Shown here: positions 51,520 to 62,835 of the stretch, piece after piece
Numbering within the stretch: the first letter of the stretch is position 1
Layout of the letters: each line of letters begins with the position of its first letter
NCBI GenBank assembly: GCA_032821775.1
Contig: JAVLRN010000012.1
Coordinates: 1,054,001 to 1,118,000 of the forward strand
DNA from: Sanguinoderma infundibulare
Lineage: Eukaryota > Basidiomycota > Agaricomycetes > Polyporales > Polyporaceae
Direction of reading: 5' to 3'
Length of the DNA stretch: 64,000 nt
Program-made: the position numbers and the translations under genes
Notes under the pieces: generated by a model
What the model saw: the letters and a program-made list of their open reading frames with translations, nothing else
Database searches by the model: none
What the model was told of the DNA's origin: nothing

Positions 51520-53243
51520 ATGTCTCTCTGGGTGGACAAGGTTTGTACACCAGCTCCCCGATTTGCCCAAACTCTGACCAGGCCACCCCCAGCACCGGCC
51601 TCGTTCTCTCGACCAGCTCCACTACCACCATGGCCTCTCTGCACGACTAAAGGCTCTTGTAAGCTCTCTCGCTGACAGGTTTTCCGTGACCAGTGTGGTT
51701 GATACAAAGTCAGGCTGCCTCTGGAGACTTTCCCCATATGCTGTTCTATGGCCCCTCGGGCGCGGGGAAGAAGACGAGGATAGCGGGGACGTTACTCGAG
51801 CTGTTCGGAAAGGGGGTTGAAAAGGTGCGCCTTTCATGCACTTCCGGAAGAGCCTTGTGTCCAACCAAGTATGCGCTCTCCCCTGCCTGGTGACCACAGC
51901 TCAAAATCGATCAACGTGTCTTCCTCACGCCCACAAAACGCAAGCTGGACGTCAACATCGTCCAGAGCAATTATCATATCGAGATCACACCCAGGTGAGT
52001 GCTTCAAAGAGTCTTCCGCATACCCTGAGTTCAAACCGAGAGTCGTCATCAGCGAAGTCGGCAACTACGACAGAGTCGTCATCCAGGAGATCCTCAAGGA
52101 GATCGCCCAAACACAACAGGTCGACCTCAGCGCGAAGCAGAAGTTCAAGCGTGCGTTTCCCTCCATTCTTCTTCTTCCTCTCACTGACACACCCCAGTCG
52201 TCGTCATCCACGAAGCTGACTCGCTCACACGCGACGCCCAAGCCGCCCTCCGCCGCACCATGGAAAAGTACATGTCTAACCTCCGCCTCATCCTCTGCGC
52301 CAACAGCACCAGCAAGCTCATCGCCCCCATCCGCTCCCGCTGCCTCCTCATGCGCGTCGCCGCCCCGGATGCGCAAGAGGTGCGTCCCCACCCGGCGTCC
52401 TGCCACCACCGCTCGACGACTGACACCCAGGCGCTGTGCGACAGATGCAGACCGTGCTCGAGCACGTCGCCAACCGCGAGGGGTTCTCCATCCCCGAAGA
52501 CACCGCCAAGCTCATCGCCGCCGACGCCAACGGCAACATGCGCAAGGCCCTCCTCGTCCTCGAAGCCCTCAAGATGCAAAAGTGCGTCGTCCTTCTCCTC
52601 CCCTTTGTTCCGCCGTGCGTGCCTGACCGGGTCCCCCCCACACGCAGCCCGGACCTCTCCTCGAGCGCGCTAAGCATCGCCAAGCCCGACTGGGAGACGT
52701 ACTGCCACAAGGTCGCCGACATGATCGTCCAGGAGCAGACCCCCGCGCGCGTGATGGAGGTCCGCGCGAAGCTCTACGAGCTCCTCAGCCACTGCATCCC
52801 CCCCTCGGTCATCATCAAGGTGCGCCCCCTCCCTCCCTCCCTTCCTCTTTTTTTCTCTCTTCCTCTATTTCACAGCTGACGACTGACGCCCGACCAGACG
52901 ATCGCCGACAAGATCGTGGACCAGGTCGACGAGGCGCTCAAGGCCGACATCATGCACTGGGCAGCCATCTACGTACGTCGCTCCCCCCTGTCCTTGCTTG
53001 CCGTTTGGCTTCTGCCCGTGCCCTTACGCGCCATTTCTCGCCCACTCGATAACGCAGGAGGCCCGTATGCGCGTGGGCAACAAGAAGATCTTCCATCTCG
53101 AGGCGTGGGTGGTCAAGGTCATGAGCCTCTATAAGGTACGCTCGGTCCTCGTCCCTCCTGTCCTGGGCCAGGAACTGACACTGACCCGCACGCAGCACTT
53201 CTTCCTGGGCTTTGATATGGAGCTCGGTTTCGACGACTTCTGA
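51520..53243 (+). CDS. RFC5: Replication factor C small subunit Rfc5 (human RFC3 type)
   Basis: Clamp-loader subunit shared by RFC, Rad24, Elg1 and Ctf18 complexes; loads PCNA or the 9-1-1 clamp. Eleven exons: 51520-51540, 51593-51658, 51714-51824, 51900-51994, 52053-52150, 52198-52379, 52445-52581, 52648-52819, 52898-52972, 53058-53135 and 53196-53243. They total 1083 bases, or 360 residues. The start [19 protein letters not shown] is the family N-terminus, the first exon being just 21 bases. Walker A-like [10 protein letters not shown] is at 42-51. The family signature segments [32 protein letters not shown] and IRSRC follow. The Walker B position reads VIHEADS, where active subunits have DExD, as expected for this subunit. 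It ends [11 protein letters not shown]. All parts are present. Confidence 0.94.
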
Positions 53244-53680
53244 AGGCCGACTGGGATATTGATTCATGTCGGTTTTGATTAATGGTTTCTCGTCAGTCGC
53301 TTCACTCTGTCCTGCCCCCATATAGACTCGAGCTGTGCTGCGGGACGCGTTGTATTGATATGCCAGGGTATATACTGTACTGTATAGTAGTTTATATATA
53401 ATTCAATCATCGTATGCACCGTCCCCCAGCACACGGTCAACGTATACGACTGGGTGTCGTCGGTGCAACATACAGACCGGAACCAGCACTGTGTGCAGCA
53501 TGGAACCTGAGCACCGCCAACTATCGCAGTTCAATTCTCGTACAAGCAAGCAAAAAAAAGCAAAGCAACCAACCGTTGAACGGTGGTATCAGTGTCCTCG
53601 GCAACCCACACATCGGTGCCAATGCGTACGCCCGATGCAACGAGCAAACCATCTACAACCTGCAACTTCGGAGCTTCGCA
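53244..53680. other. Convergent 3' region of RFC5 and the bHLH gene
   Basis: AT-rich around 53350-53410 (alternating TA runs), as expected for polyadenylation regions of both facing genes. No gene. Confidence 0.55.
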
Positions 53681-55340
53681 TCAGCTCTCGTCCTCGCTGC
53701 CCTCCTCTTCCTGAGCGCCGCCGAGGTCGGCGATGTCGAGGTCCATGCCGCCGTTCCACTCGCGCTCCCACAACGGCACACCTTTCGGGTCTAAGTGGTG
53801 CGACTCGACGGGCAGAGCCGGATGGTCGAGCGGGAGCATGCCCCGCGCAAGCTCCAACCGCTGCTGCAGCGCGGTGCGTTCCGCAATCAGGCCAGTGATG
53901 TAGTCGATCGCTGGTGAAATGGCAAACAGGACAGATATCAGCAAAACATCGGCTGCAAACGCATGCGACGCAGGTCGCGAGGGAAGGAGCCGCGGCCGAG
54001 GCATACGCCAAATACAAGAAACGACGAAACGCACTCTTCTGCAAGACGACGTTCTCGCTCCTCGGCCCCGCTCGCCCGTCCGGCTTCTCTCCCTCTCCCC
54101 GCCCCTTCTTCTTCTTCCCTTTATCCGCGCCCCCGGCCGCCCCTCGCGCCTTACCCTTCCCGTTCAAGAGGGAAGAGCCCTCCTCGAACTCATTGTCACG
54201 CTCCTTGGCCCGCTCACGCTCATCCTCCGCCTGGATGGCCTCGCGCAGTGCCGGAACGACTTCGCAGAGTGCCTCGTAACCCCTTCGGATGTTGGCCCGT
54301 CGCTTCTGCTCGCTCTGGATGTGGTTCGCGCGCTTCTGGGAGGGAGAGAGCAGCGTCCCCTTCGCGCTCGCCCCCCCTGTGGCCCCGCCCCCGCCGCCAG
54401 TGCCTCCCCCTGAGCTGCCGTTCGCAGAACTGCTCCTCCTGGCCACTTGCGACACCCCGTGCGAGCTCTTGCTCTGGCCGGGGCCGGACGCGGTGCTTCG
54501 GCGAGGCCGCACCGCTGCCGCCGCGCCGGAGCGGGAGCCCGACGGGGACTCAGCGTCAGGGGCGGACGGAAACGATCCGGAAGAGGACGGGGAGGCTCGT
54601 GGACGTTTTGACGAGCTGGGGTCCGTCGCGGGCTGGGACGACGATGGGAGGGGGCGTTTCGCCAATGTGGATGTGCTTGCGAGCACGGAGGGAGCGGATG
54701 CGGACGCGGGCAGGGCGGCAGAGCACGCCTGGGCGCCGTCGTGCCCGCTGAGCCCATTGGGGAAGCTGGGGGTCGTTATGGGGGGGAGCGTGTATGTTGG
54801 GGAGGACGAGGTGGGGTCGAAGCTGCGCAGGGGGGCGATCTGGACATGGTATTGGGAGAGGGGGTGGTGGGCGGAGAATATGGAGCTGGACGAGGCTGGG
54901 GACAAGCTTTGTCGCTGCTGCTGGTGTGCTGCTGATCGCGATGTCAGAGACGGATGGGCGAGCAAGTGATGCAAAACGTTAAAGAGAGGAGGACGGGCGG
55001 ACGGCTGATGCCCCGTAGACTGGTGCGCGGGCGCTGAGGGATGCGACGTACCTGACTCGGCTCCAGGTATGCTTGGCCAATAGCTTGGCCCATTGCTCAA
55101 ATGGCCCTGAGACAGATGGCTCGGATGTGACAGGGCATGGTGATGGTTAGACGAGACGGGGATGTCTAGAGACATGAGGTCCTTTGTGGCCTTGACGAGG
55201 GCATCTCTACCCTGGGCGTGGGGAACGCGGTCTGCGATGCCGGGTTCGACGGAGCCATCTGCGCCGATGGAGGAGTCGAGGTCGACAGCGGAGAGGAAGG
55301 AGGTGATGTAGACGGACTCTGAGGGCGAGAAGAGAGCCAT
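53681..55340 (-). CDS. bHLH transcription factor, MLX/Ino4-like
   Basis: Two exons in gene order, 55340-54035 and 53910-53681, are in phase (511 residues). The N-terminal 330 residues are Ser/Pro/His-rich and disordered. The basic region and helix 1 read KRANHIQSEQKRRANIRRGY, then EALCEVVPALREAI. Helix 2 reads ENVVLQKTIDYITGLIAERT and continues into a short zipper with ALQQRLELARGML. The VLQKTIDYI core is typical of the MLX/Ino4 branch, whose yeast member controls phospholipid genes; that role is inference here. Between the helices is an unusually long charged loop of about 60 residues (Glu/Arg, then Gly/Lys-rich). The intron interrupts helix 2. A strong donor-like GTACGT near 55055 suggests an optional in-frame intron in the Ser-rich part. 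The tail is acidic (GGAQEEEGSEDES). Confidence 0.85.
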
Positions 55341-56458
55341 GGAGGGATGCCGGAAGACTGTATCTACCCCGCTCAAGAGGCTTGTGATATCTTGAATAAT
55401 TTCCCCGCCTTCCTCCTCCCTCTGGCGCTCGGCATTCTCCGCTCGCGCCACAGCATTCCTGGACAGGCACCCCATCTCGGCCCTCTCCCCAGTCCGTCGC
55501 CCTCAAGACGCTCGGCCGTGTCCAAAACGGACTCCCGCCTCCCCAATTTGCAGAAATGTAGGGTGCCACTTCATGCGTCCACGTCGAGCCCTGCTTCGTA
55601 GATCTCTTCCCCAGCAACGACAACAACGCCCTTGTCGTTATCTAAAAATTACTGTCCAGGCCGTTCAGAAAGGCCTGGAATTGGCCACAAGCCACCAATG
55701 GTTCAGAACGCGGAACGTTCAACATGGACTAGGACTGGGTGTGGCTTGAGAGGCTCCAAACAAGACAGCAGTGTCTCGCAGAGATTTGCAAAACCACGCA
55801 CAAGCACATACACCATCTACGACTTCTTGACCCGAGAGTAGAAGAAGTTGGAGACGCTGTCAACCATCGTGAGTTCACGTCGCTCTTCCCCAGTGACCAT
55901 CTCTTGACTCACGCGGGTAAATGTGATCTACTGACGCGCCGCTGTGGTTCATATCAGGATCTATCTCTTCCTTCTCGAGTGCTGGCGTGTCAGAAAGATT
56001 CCAGAGCACTGCAGGTTGCAACGTACATACACCCTCCCCCCCAAGTCCGAGGGACTCTCAACGCTGCACCATCGGTCACTCCACCACTTTCGATGGAACT
56101 CACGCTTCATGGCCTCTTCAACCGACAGCGACCCACCTTACTCCAGCCTCATCCCTGCTAATCGTCCAAAGCTTGGTAAGGATATAGCAGACGAAACCGT
56201 TTTGGTTCGTACGCAACAAAGCGAAGGATCATTGCGAGCGATACTCAAAACGAGGCCCCTGTGACAAGCTTGCTCCTGACGCGGTACGGAAACGGAACGT
56301 GCACCTAGTGGGATTATAGAAGCGGACAGATGAATGATGCGTTAACCACAACAAAACCAGAACCCGAGTCCCAACTTAAGTATATAAATCCGAACCCCCA
56401 CAGCCACTAATGTATATACTGTACAATTATCTCGTACCCAGCATACTGAAACACATAC
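55341..56458. other. Intergenic region, 1.1 kb
   Basis: This is the promoter side of the bHLH gene and the 3' side of the hydrolase. The bHLH frame is open to 55475, so a slightly longer N-terminus is possible. No other feature recognised. Confidence 0.5.
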
Positions 56459-57511
56459 CTAAGCATCACCATGGCTGCCACCATCCCCAGCCTCGACAAA
56501 TGTGTCCTCCCATATCATGTCCATGCTCCAAGCTGCCGACAAGTGGCCGCCCTCGTACTCGACCACCTTCGTCCGCTTGTACGTGCGGATCAGATACCTC
56601 GACATATTAAACATGCTCGTGTCGCCCCGCCCGACCGCGACGACAACGAGCTTCCCCTGATGGTCCTCGTCCAGGTCCCTGATCCGGAACCCCCAATCGG
56701 CGTGCAGCGCGTCCGCGGTGCCCAGGAAGCCCGCCCACGACTTGCTCACGCTCCTTACCATCCCCTCCGCCATCCTCCGCTCGAACTCGCCCTCCCGCAC
56801 GCCCCGCCGCTCGCGCCACGCCGCGAACCTTGCCCGCTCCCCCTCCTCCATCCCGTTAAAGTACAGCCCGCGGAGGAACGCCTCCGCCGCGGCGACGTCC
56901 CTGACCTTCGGCCGGACCGCCATCCGCGCCGCGCGGAGGATGAGGTTGAACGGCACGACGCGCGACGGCGCCCCGACGCTCAGCCAGTCCTGCCAGCTCA
57001 GCGCTCGGTCGTAGCCCCCGTCCTCGCGCGGCGGGCTCAGAGGCGCGAGGAGGACGAGCGCGACGATGTGCTTCCCGAACGGCAGCTTGTCGTACGGCGC
57101 CCCGAAGACGACCTGGGCGGGGCACGTCCCGAACGAGCCGCCCGCGACGTAGATGCGCATCGTGGACGTCGCTGCGTCGTGAGCGGGGTACAGATGCTCG
57201 AGGAGGGCGCGCGTGTCGGCGACGACCGTTTCCGGGAAGGTGGTCCCGGGCGATAAGGGTGAGGTGTCGCCCCAGCCTGGGAGGCATGGCGCGATGTAGC
57301 GTGCGTTGCGCGCCTGGATAGGGAGGGGAGGCTTGGCCGCGTCACCGACGCTGAAGAGCCCGTGGTACCAGAGCACGACGATCTGGGCCTCATGCGGGCC
57401 ACTATGGGAGTACGCGAGGGTGCGTCCGTTCGGAAGAGCAAGGGACTCTTCCTGAGCAGACCATTTCGAGTCGGCATCGATCGCTGGTTGAGTAGTAGTG
57501 GACTGCTCCAT
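56459..57511 (-). CDS. Alpha/beta hydrolase, intronless
   Basis: A single-exon gene of 350 residues, starting MEQSTTTQPAIDADSKW. The alpha/beta hydrolase pattern is clear: oxyanion segment VVLWYHGLFS (46-54), then IAPCLPGWGDTSPLSP, then the nucleophile elbow YVAGGSFGT with Ser126, and a C-terminal YEGGHLSAAW providing the catalytic His (about 329). A likely acid is in the LVVVAVGRGDTSMF strand end. Between Ser and His a helical cap runs from about 165 to 270. No signal peptide is visible, so it is probably cytosolic. The substrate cannot be told; it could be an esterase or an epoxide hydrolase-like enzyme. The lack of introns is unusual next to these intron-rich neighbours. Confidence 0.85.
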   Translation of the reverse strand: MEQSTTTQPAIDADSKWSAQEESLALPNGRTLAYSHSGPHEAQIVVLWYHGLFSVGDAAKPPLPIQARNARYIAPCLPGWGDTSPLSPGTTFPETVVADTRALLEHLYPAHDAATSTMRIYVAGGSFGTCPAQVVFGAPYDKLPFGKHIVALVLLAPLSPPREDGGYDRALSWQDWLSVGAPSRVVPFNLILRAARMAVRPKVRDVAAAEAFLRGLYFNGMEEGERARFAAWRERRGVREGEFERRMAEGMVRSVSKSWAGFLGTADALHADWGFRIRDLDEDHQGKLVVVAVGRGDTSMFNMSRYLIRTYKRTKVVEYEGGHLSAAWSMDMIWEDTFVEAGDGGSHGDA

Positions 57512-58598
57512 GGCGGGTCTACGATAGGTAAAGTGGGGGAAAGACAGGTTTGTTTCATTGAGCTACAGAACACGCACCTTTATCTAGGCCGATTCAGGCA
57601 AGCCGCAGCGCCGTCAACGCCATGACGGCTGTCAACTACATTGGGAGGCTGTACCTTGAAAATCGCGCAGCTCAAAGCAGTCGATCGGTGCAGCGCAGTG
57701 GCGCGCTCATATGCACAGTAAGTGCGCATACAGTTGTTCGAGTCATTCTGAACTGCATAGACGACAGTGAGCGGGGTTAATCTGGTCGCGGATGAAATAT
57801 CAATACTTCAAGCTTCAAACCTAGGGTCACCAAACGATCACGGGGACTAACCAGTTTCAAATTCCACAACTTGTGGCCACTATGCGGGGAGCGCGAGACG
57901 CCTATTCTCCATTAAGCTTGCACCATAAACCGTCCACGAGTATGCACATCCATCTCGTCCGCAGTACGAGGACGGCGTGCTCAAGTCCGAGTCACAGCAC
58001 AATCGGCAACCCCTTCAAGCCACTTTCCGCCGCCCTACGCGTTCAACGGAACGACGTCCACAGCATAGCCAACAAGCAGCGCTTATCGACCTCCGCACGT
58101 CTCCGCGGGCTCGTTGAGCAGCCACATCTGGTGCGACGTCCTGGAACGACGCCTGGCACGCCTCCCACAGCTCGTCTGGAATCTGTGCCCGTTCCAGCCT
58201 TATATACCGGGTCAGAGCTCTGGCGGAACCGTCGCGTTCCTGAAGGTTCAACGAGCCTTTTCACGAAGACGCCGCCGAGGACACGGTTCGTGGGTGGAGT
58301 CGAGAGGTTGTAGCCGAACGCGCCGTCCACAACGAAATCTCGCTCTTACTCAAACAAACTCCTCCATTCCGCTCTTCGTGAACGAGTCGCTTCCATTGGA
58401 GTGCCGAGCTCAGCGAGGCATACAGTGCGTCGTGTACGTTGTCGTTCGTCAGGTTGACCTAAGAAGCAAGCTCGTTGAGCCGTTTCGCGACTGAGGCCAA
58501 GCGTGTAACTTGATCGAACCCCACTCGATCGTGGCCTGCATTGCATGCCCCCATGTTCCGTTAAGCTTTGGCTCATCATTGCCACCGCGTCTACGCAC

Positions 58599-58700
58599 CT
58601 TGAAGTTGTTGCCTGTCAATTTCTGCAGGTATTCGTGTTCGTGTTCGTGATCCACGATGGGGTCGCCAAATCCTCGGGCCCCCGCATTAACGGTCGACAT
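58599..58700 (-). pseudogene. Candidate first exon of a decayed or unrecognised gene
   Basis: On the minus strand an ATG at 58700 opens MSTVNAGARGFGDPIVDHEH, and the reading continues for 34 codons to a clean GTGCGT donor. An acceptor (AATGCAG) follows at 58536-58537. Downstream, plausible protein segments appear in different frames (NLTNDNVHDALYASLSSALQ and, near 58200, RYIRLERAQIPDELWEAC). I could not join them in one frame. It may be a broken gene, or a real gene whose splicing I misread. No family recognised. Confidence 0.3.
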
Positions 58701-59204
58701 GACTCGAGAACGCAGTCGCGTTTAGCGCCGGCAAGGGCCCGCCGAAGCACCCCTGCGCAAACCACTGCGCCGACTCGACAACGCTATCCACCGGCGAATA
58801 GGGACACGTACTTCAGGGACGGTTAGAAGGACCGTCGAATGCGGCCGAGAGAAGGTGAGGAGCCTGAGCGGTACGAGAACAGGGAAGTAGGACACTAGCG
58901 AATCAGCCTTTTGTGTTTTGGCTTCGCATAGAGAAATGGACGCACGTCGGACTTGACGCCGTGCTAGAAGACTCGCTGCAGCCGGCCCAGGCGCGCGTAA
59001 TAGGTCATCGTGAACCAAACGATTGTCAAAGTAGACGTGTATAGCAGTCCTTCAGGACCAGGCCTCGAGGGAGTTCTCGGGAAGGCGTGTCGCGAACGGG
59101 CAGCCTCGCCTCGCCACAAAGTCGGAGACGAACACGACCTCGGACGCGAGGCGGCCCTAATTTACCGCAATGGCAGCCGTGCCTGAGCACCCGCAGGAGC
59201 TGTT

Positions 59205-59236
59205 CACAGTCCACAGTCCACAATCCACAGTCCACA
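59205..59236. repeat. Short 7-base tandem repeat
   Basis: Four and a half head-to-tail copies of CACAGTC, with one base changed in the third copy. A small microsatellite with no evident role. Confidence 0.7.
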
Positions 59237-60875
59237 TTGACGGCGACATAAGTGGGGCGCAGCGCGCGCACGTTCATCACAGGCGAACAGTTCGATTCCG
59301 CTGGATGTCCGGGACTGCGAGGCGGAAGTGGGAACTGAGAAGGAACTCGAGCCGGGGGTGACGTCGCTATCGGAAATCCGGGTAAATTGAAATTGCGAGG
59401 CGTTGAGTACATGCAACAAGCACGACGCTGCTCTACCATTGCAGACTACTTGCAGTCCTCCGGAAGAGCCTTCCGAACCCCTCTCCGTAATCTTGAAAGT
59501 CCTGGTGCGGCGCGTGTAGTCGAACAAGCGGCGTTCCGGCGACGCGTGGACGACACGGGCGAGGTAGCGTCGCTGAAATCTTGGCAAGCCGGAGGTCCGC
59601 TCCGTGTTGTGCACCGAGTTTGAAAGATTTCCTTCCCTGGAGCCGTCTAGTGGCGGATGATCGAGAATCCACGGACACAATAGAAAATCCACAGGAAGGA
59701 TGGAAGCCACAGACTGGCAAGAGATGCACCACGCCTAGCGACGCGACGTCTTGAATCCCTCCGCGAACAGTAACCGGTGACTTGACTGGTTGATGACTCC
59801 CTCCCATCGCCGCCGCACAGGTACCCTTTCGGCATGCCGTGTGGCACACCGGGAAAAATCGCGTGCCCTGCCTACCGAAGACTTGGCCGACCGACGAGGG
59901 CTTTGGGATATGATTGGGCCATTTGGGCGCGCGTTGCCTGCATGCATACATCGGCAACTACATTGTCGATGAAGGCAACTTGGCGGTATGCGCGCGCCGG
60001 GCCCAGTGCCTCGATGACGACGGCCAGCGCCCATTGATCAGTATATGCGACGGCCGCCACAACTTTTCGAGCGAGGATTCTTCATGGGGCGTTGCAACCT
60101 GTATGTGTGCCTGCTTGACGCGACCAACAGTGAGCGATGTGCGACACCAAACGCAGAAAAGACAGAAATAAAATCACAGAGACCTCACCGCATCAGACCG
60201 GCCAGCATCCGCGACGCAACAGAGCACATATCCGAACAAACGAAAGCCTCTCGTCTATACTAGAGGAAACGTATTATCGTGGGGAACACCCGACGCGATG
60301 GACTAAGGTACAAAAGACACACTGCTCTCGACGCGAACCAATATCGTCTACGCCCAGAATATGACGGCGGTAAAGCAAATGCGATGCGTGGCAAGGAGCG
60401 GCGCGGTGGTGGGGTGGAGCGTGAGGTATATGGGTGCATTAAACGCGTCGGAGGGTACAGTATGAAATGGTTCGCGGGATGAATGCCAGACGTGATGTTG
60501 GAGCTTGGATTGGATTGGATGAGACGGGATGGAATGGGATGGACTGGTGCGAAGAGCATATTGTAACGAGGCAAATGGACTCTACATCATGGAACATGCG
60601 AAGACACGAATACTGGTCGATAGCAAACGGTGATTTGGAGCTTGTCAGTGTCTGTCGAAATGCGTGGCAGATAGTCGTCGCGGATGGATGCAAGCGCGGG
60701 CATTGACTGATCGTGGGGGGTGCGCAGGTAGAAGACCGGCCAACGGCAATGTGCTTTTTGGAAATGAACATTTGGAAGCGCTCGGGTCCTCGTGCTTCTT
60801 GCCGCGCAACATGTTGTCTGGAGGAAACATTCAATCAGACTCTCGTCTGTTCAATGGCTCTGGACTCACCTGCGG

Positions 60876-61568
60876 TCACCGGTTAGGCGCGAGGGTAGAA
60901 AGGGAGAGCCCTTGTGCGAGTTCCGTTTTCCACGATAACCTCCTGACCGCCTCGGCGTAGTCGACCCACTCTCGTCTTCTCTCCTTGCTCTCCAGCCAGT
61001 CAGCGTCGAGGTCTGCCACATCGAGCTCGTAGAAGTGGTAGGTGGATGACGCAGATGGGATTGTCGTCACGAAACGCGTGATTTTGCCGCGTACGCCCGC
61101 TGGAGGAGGGAGAGGGATGGCGCATACACAGGGCACGCGATGGACGCGGTTGCGCGAGGGCACGCGACAAGGCAAGGTCGCAAGGGTTGCAGGAGCGGAG
61201 CAAAGCGAATGGTCAGGAATGGGGACGGTAGACGGATGGACAAAGGGTGAGACCTTCTTCCAAGGCTTCTCGCGAGGCTGCTGCTTCTAGCACCCCGTCC
61301 GACGGCTCCCATCCTCCCTTGGGCACTTGAGTGGCGGGGAAATCAGGTTGGAGAAGATGCGGTGGCCGAACCGTCAGCACACATGGATCATGGACGGACA
61401 CACAGGGGCTTTTACAGGCCGGAGACAGGAAAAAAAAGGTGAGAGGTACTCACAGACCCAGTTATTTGGCCGTTTGCGACTTGTGATGACGAGGACCTTG
61501 CCCGCGGAGCGGGCGATGGGTATTGCGCAACAGACAACGCGGGGTGTCGAACGGCCCTTATTGCTCAT
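60876..61568 (-). CDS. Nudix hydrolase, diphosphoinositol-polyphosphate/ApnA type
   Basis: Three exons in gene order, 61568-61454, 61325-61254 and 61099-60876, give 136 residues. The start is MSNKGRSTPRVVCCAIPIAR. The Nudix box is rebuilt across two introns: VLPKGGWEPSDG, then VLEAAASREALEEAGVRG, with the essential RExxEE residues present. PKGGWE before the box and FYELDVADLDADWLESKERR after it match the DIPP/Aps1/Ddp1 group, which removes phosphate from diphosphoinositol polyphosphates and cleaves diadenosine polyphosphates. It ends LAQGLSLSTLAPNR, like other short fungal members. The second intron is 154 bases. A further exon after 60876 (ACAACATG... at about 60835) cannot be excluded but is not needed. 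Confidence 0.88.
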
Positions 61569-62835
61569 GGTGGCGAGTGTGGTGGTTGGGTGTGAGGGAA
61601 AGTAGAGCGGTGAGGTGTCCGTAGGGTGACGAGGTGAGGATTAGGAGTGCGGGTTGGGTGGAGGTCCGAGAAACACGCCGGAACCGAGGTGGGCGCCGCG
61701 GACACGCTCGGCAGAGGACACGGATAGCGTTTAGGCGTTGGCCGCACAGCAACGGGACAGGGACACGTAATGACCTGTAACGGGCGAAGAGAGGTGGTGC
61801 TACGACCGGAGCACGGGGTGGAGCGCGAGATGCGAGTTGCGAGGGAGGTGCGCGGCGGTTTTGCGGTGAAGAACGGGCAAGAGGAGATGTTGGGGATGGG
61901 CTGAGCGAGAAAGAGATCAGGAGTGAGCACTGTGGCGGCTGCGAATGGGACGGGGTATGACGCGTCGACAAAGTTTGGAGTGCTTACTTATGCGAAAACG
62001 CGGGGGTGCGCACGTCTAAGTCCGACGCCGACCACGCCGGGGCTGGGGTGGGGGCTGGTTGGCAGGAGGCCGAGTGGGAGTTGGCGTGTGGGACGGGCTC
62101 GGGCGGAGGAATGAGGACGTCTGACGGGGCACACGACCGGCAGCGCAGAGAAAAGGGGGCAGGGGAAATTAATCCGGTTCGGCCGAGTTTATGACAGGAC
62201 GCGGACGAGCAGCTGGCGTGCTAATGTCAGAAAACCGAGGACAAGCTGGCAGCAACCGCGGCGGACGGTCCTCCCGTCGCTGCCCAATGGCCCCACGCAC
62301 GTTCGCCGGTCCTCCACTCCCCGCCTTCCCGGCTGCCTCCCAGTCCCATCGGCTCCAAGATCAGCCTGCTCGCCAAGTCCTCCGCTCCCGCCCGGCCTCT
62401 CCGCGACATAACCACCGTTGCGTCGGTCAGTGTGCGCACACAAAGCACGGCAGAGCCGGAGAGATACAGAGTTCAGCACAACAGCACGCGCCAGTGCACG
62501 GCGAATTCTACGCAGGCTTCCCAGGCCCTCTTCTCGTCTTCTCAATCTCGATAGCCAAGATTGACACCCACCCGGGCAGCGCAGATCCATGGCCACCCCG
62601 GGTTTGGCTTTCCAATTAACTTTGCCTACTTTAATCTCGCCGTCCTCTCTAATCCCACTCCTCGTCATCCTCTCATTCTCGATCCGGCCTCTATCTGCCA
62701 CCAGGCCCTTGCCTACACTATGTCCCGACCCTGAACGCCCCATGACCGTCGCTCTCCATCTACTCGTTCCACCTGCAGTGCAACGACATGACCAAATGCT
62801 GTCAGGATCCGCAAGTACCACCGACCACGCCGCAC
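61569..62835. other. Intergenic region between the ZIP transporter and the Nudix gene
   Basis: This should hold the ZIP 3' untranslated region and the Nudix promoter. Overlapping low-complexity frames on both strands show no motifs. Confidence 0.5.

Larger units (their letters stand above)
57512..60875. other. Gene-poor stretch, 3.4 kb
   Basis: No complete gene was recognised. A gene-like but inconsistent minus-strand segment lies at about 57950-58700, and a 7-base repeat at 59205-59236. Minus frames near 59433-59957 and 59872-60060 are open but carry no motifs. The right end (60280-60870) should include the 3' region of the Nudix gene. Confidence 0.4.
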
